Below, in pieces: positions 61,064-64,000 of a DNA stretch of 64,000 nucleotides. A program made the position numbers and the translations under genes. The first letter of the stretch is position 1; every line of letters starts with the position of its first letter. The notes under the pieces are model-generated. The model did no database searches, had not been told where the DNA came from, and saw only the letters and a program-made list of their open reading frames with translations. Origin of the DNA: Lepidurus packardi (Eukaryota; Arthropoda; Branchiopoda; Notostraca; Triopsidae); the NCBI GenBank assembly GCA_023053545.1, contig JAKZAN010000005.1, forward strand, positions 4,960,001 through 5,024,000. Direction: 5' to 3'.

Positions 61064-64000
61064 AACAACGAACAAGTTGGGACCAAGAAAACGGAACGTT
61101 GTTCACTATATCAACGTGTAGAAAACCCCTAGTATTGAGCAAGTAACAATGTTGACACTGGAGCAAAACTTTTACTAGTTATCGTTTTAAACGAGTTAAC
61201 CAAAACGGTGCTTTTTATATGCTTACCATGTAGCCTGGTTATAAGTTAAATGGGTCTATAAACTGTACTCTGTACATAGGTAACAATGCAACCGTCCATA
61301 TATCAAAACGTTGTATTTGTAATAAATAATTGTAAACAAAACCGAAAGAAAGCAAGACTGTCTTTTCGATTTTTTTACAATATATGATCACAAGTTAGGA
61401 CGCGAAACTTGAATCCGAGTCGAATGGTGGAAACAGAACAAAGAAACAAAGGACTACGGACCAAGTAACACAAACTAAGATTGAGAAAACAGATAAATGC
61501 AAGATACAACTCCTAAAGCGTCAAGATAAGAAAATGAACAGAACTTTCACATTACATTCATACAACTTTCACATTCATACAAGTTTCACATTAAACGATT
61601 TGTCAGAACTTAAAAATCCTAAAACCAAGAAATAAAACAAATGGATCCATGTTACTTCTTGAAAAACTGGAATTACTTCAACTATATTGTTAACACAGAT
61701 CAACTAACAGATTTATAATTGACCGGCAGCTGTCTTCATGGCTACTAAGAAAAAAAGTAATCTTTACAGAATTCAAGAATACCAAATAGGCTAGACAAAA
61801 TTAGACGGCTTTCGCAGTTATTTCAGAAAATAACCGAAATCCATTCAAATGAAGTTTTAACTCTACGAAAGTTGAAGTGGCACTGTTTGAGCTTTGAATG
61901 TATCGAGGCAGCTAATAACTAAAATTGAAAGCAATCACAACTAGTTTGCAATAGGCAAAATTATCATAAAATAATATCGTTTTTAGTTTCACAAAAAGTT
62001 GTAATGGCTCAAGGGCTCTAAGAAGATGGGAGATTCAATTCTGGATGAATTCTACCCGGTGATGACAAGCAGTTCAACATCACCGACAGCAAAATTCACC
62101 GACAATTAAAAACTCGGCAACTCGTCGAACTTAAACGTCCTAGAAGAAGAGCCAGTATTTGACCGGACGAGTGTGGGATCTAGTCATGATACTTTTAAGT
62201 AATTCACATGTACCAGATTCCCACTCGCCCATCAAATCCCAGCCTTAAAATAACTTGGAATTCGTAGAAATAGTTGGCGTAACTACTTCCGAAAAATGAA
62301 CCTCTCCGTTCGGAGAATGTCACTGGAATGGTACACATCAACCATATTTTTGAACGCAGCTAAACTATCGACAGTTCCACTACCTCCCCACAGCCGAACG
62401 AGGTCACAACCCCTTTTCACCCGCAACCAAGCCCCAAGGGCTGCGTAAACCTTTCACATGTGAACCATTCCCTACAAATTCCGCAGAACAGTTTACTCAA
62501 AAGGCGGGGGCGAACCTTACCCAGTGATGTTAAGAACAGGCTCCATCCACTAAGGTAGGGTTCTCCCCGCCTGTGAATAACTAACCTCTTTGACCTTACT
62601 CCATACTGCCCTGCGGGTGACCCAGTAAAAGCTACCAACCCCCCTCTCCCAACCCCTCTGACCCTGGTTTCACCAGATTCCCCGAATAGGAAAGGGAACA
62701 AACTACAAAAACATTTTCATAAAATTCGAAACAACAAAACATACCGGATTTCATATTCAAGTCAACATACCAAAGTAGTAGTCAAAACCAACCCCATTTT
62801 CACCATAACCAAGACGATTACAAGTTACGACATTGGCCAAGATGAAAGCGGGGTCGAGAATAAACATTTAAACACTAATTAAACATAATAGAGACAGGAG
62901 ATAAAGGAAACAAAATAACAAAACAGAAAGCAACATTACAGAAAATAACAAATTATACCTACGCTAGCAATTGCATTGGCGGCTGAATCCCGTGGTGCTA
63001 TGCATAATTAACCAATCCCAGCATCCCATCCACTGGATCCAGCGCCAAAAAAAATGCTCCATTCTGCTTTGAAATGGGAAGAGTACAAAAAAGGAAATCG
63101 CTATTAATTCGAGAAAAAAGCGACAAACTTGGCTTTAATTAGAGTTGAAGACTGAAGGAATGTAACGTCTAGGTAACTACGGCTGTGATACGGAAGGCTC
63201 CACATACCACAGCGGTAGTTCCTTGGCGAACAAGCCTTTTTCAAAAACAACAACTTGCTCGATCAAAGTTCGGCGAGTAACTGACATCTTGACTTTTTCG
63301 CACAATTCCAGAACACTTGAGAGTAACGCCGGAGATCGAACGGTACACTTTGCCTTGCTGATCTAGCTTTATGAGTCGGACACAGTCATACAGCTAGACC
63401 ACCAAAGAAAAATATACACTCGCACGCGAAACTGCCCAAACCCGATTTTTTTAAGATAACTAGCACTTCACGGATAGTCGCTCAGGTACACCATCGTTGG
63501 ACGAGTGTTGGATCTAGTCACGGAAACTATTGCACGTGGACTAAAAACCCACTCGCCAGCGACCGCGAACACAGTTGGCCGTCAACAAGGCTTTGCTCTT
63601 TTCCACCAGGAATGAAATGCCGAACAGAACCTCCAGACACCGAGCTCTGGTTCCAGTAAAACAGACGACCTGAAAGACTTCCTAAATCGAAGAGTTACAC
63701 AAACCCCTGTGCTTCTTTTTCGCTCGAACACGACACCAACTTGGCTGGACTTGCCAGTTTTCTGTTATACCTCATCGCCAAGCTAAACCGATTCATAAAA
63801 TAACGACAGAAAATTGTTGGGTGTAACTATACTATCAAGCTTAACAAGTAATGTAGGTAAAAAAAAGTGGAGAAAATAGATCAGCTTGGGAATGTGGGAA
63901 CAAACTGGCGGGGGGAGTTTGGTTCGAATAGCTGTTCTTGTTGACTTCAAGAGTAGATATGAACTTGACTGTCTCGCAAAAAGCTGTCAACTGACGTGGC
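61064..64000. other. Right-hand non-coding region with a diverged direct repeat
   Basis: The ABHD2 3' UTR occupies the first ~270 bases. The remaining ~2.6 kb is A/C-rich on the plus strand and holds no ORF with family features. A ~65-base segment at 62165-62230 recurs in diverged form at 63499-63577. Short TTTCACATT direct repeats occur at 61545-61595. Confidence 0.5.
62165..62230 (+). repeat. Diverged direct repeat, copy 1 (copy 2 at 63499-63577)
   Basis: Both copies begin GGACGAGTGT(G/T)GGATCTAGTCA and end CCCACTCGCC, with different middles. CGAGTG at the start and CACTCG at the end are complementary, so each copy could fold into a stem-loop. Confidence 0.6.

Noticed and set aside
62417-62701. 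94-codon minus-strand ORF near the right end
   Set aside because: No recognisable domain, no neighbouring exon and Gly/Arg-rich composition expected from its base content.
63915-63935. tRNA-like GGTTCGAAT motif
   Set aside because: No acceptor stem, anticodon arm or D-loop pairs around it.

Overview
The window is nuclear DNA of an intron-rich, compact animal genome. Sixteen protein genes can be read with spliced exon models, and one small ORF is doubtful. Most introns are 45-110 nt with GT-AG ends. Three things point to an arthropod: the Argonaute is of the arthropod AGO1 type (start MYPVGQ, conserved PAZ/PIWI), there is a Hippo-type kinase, and there is a Ly6/quiver-like GPI protein. A major vault protein gene and a secreted LEA-like protein sit beside these. 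Together with the very short introns this makes a crustacean (possibly branchiopod-like) my best guess; that is inference, and no species marker was seen. Nothing bacterial, viral or organellar was seen.

Layout from left to right: start of a vault protein gene MVP (-, cut by the window edge); a 14-exon secreted LEA-like amphipathic repeat protein (-); USP1 deubiquitinase (-); DENND1/connecdenn Rab-GEF (-); ribosomal protein L7 (-), head to head with TRMT112 (+); TSEN34 (-), tail to tail with TRMT112; a 3.6 kb gene-poor stretch with G homopolymers; a PH-domain protein (+), tail to tail with the Hippo/MST kinase (-); a palindrome-rich spacer; MCM3AP/GANP (+, 19 exons, with a transposon remnant in one intron); an MFSD4/NaGLT1-like transporter (+); a Cys-loop anion channel with an unusually long N-terminal extension (+), tail to tail with MCM3 (-); Argonaute-1 (-), head to head with a Ly6/quiver-like protein (+); an ABHD2-like hydrolase (+); and about 3 kb of apparently non-coding DNA.

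There is no operon-like logic. Several genes do fall into DNA replication and repair (MCM3, its partner MCM3AP, USP1) and RNA biology (AGO1, TSEN34, RPL7, TRMT112). MCM3 and MCM3AP lying less than 10 kb apart is worth a synteny check. The points I find most unusual are: the LEA-like gene built from phase-0 duplicated exons; stop-free introns whose length is a multiple of three; a roughly 300-residue unrecognised domain on the Cys-loop channel; a cluster of perfect palindromes between hippo and MCM3AP; a duplicated 3' splice site in the PH gene; and an excess of the CRE octamer TGACGTCA. Exon borders were set by hand from splice consensus, phase and family similarity, and the phases close in every model.
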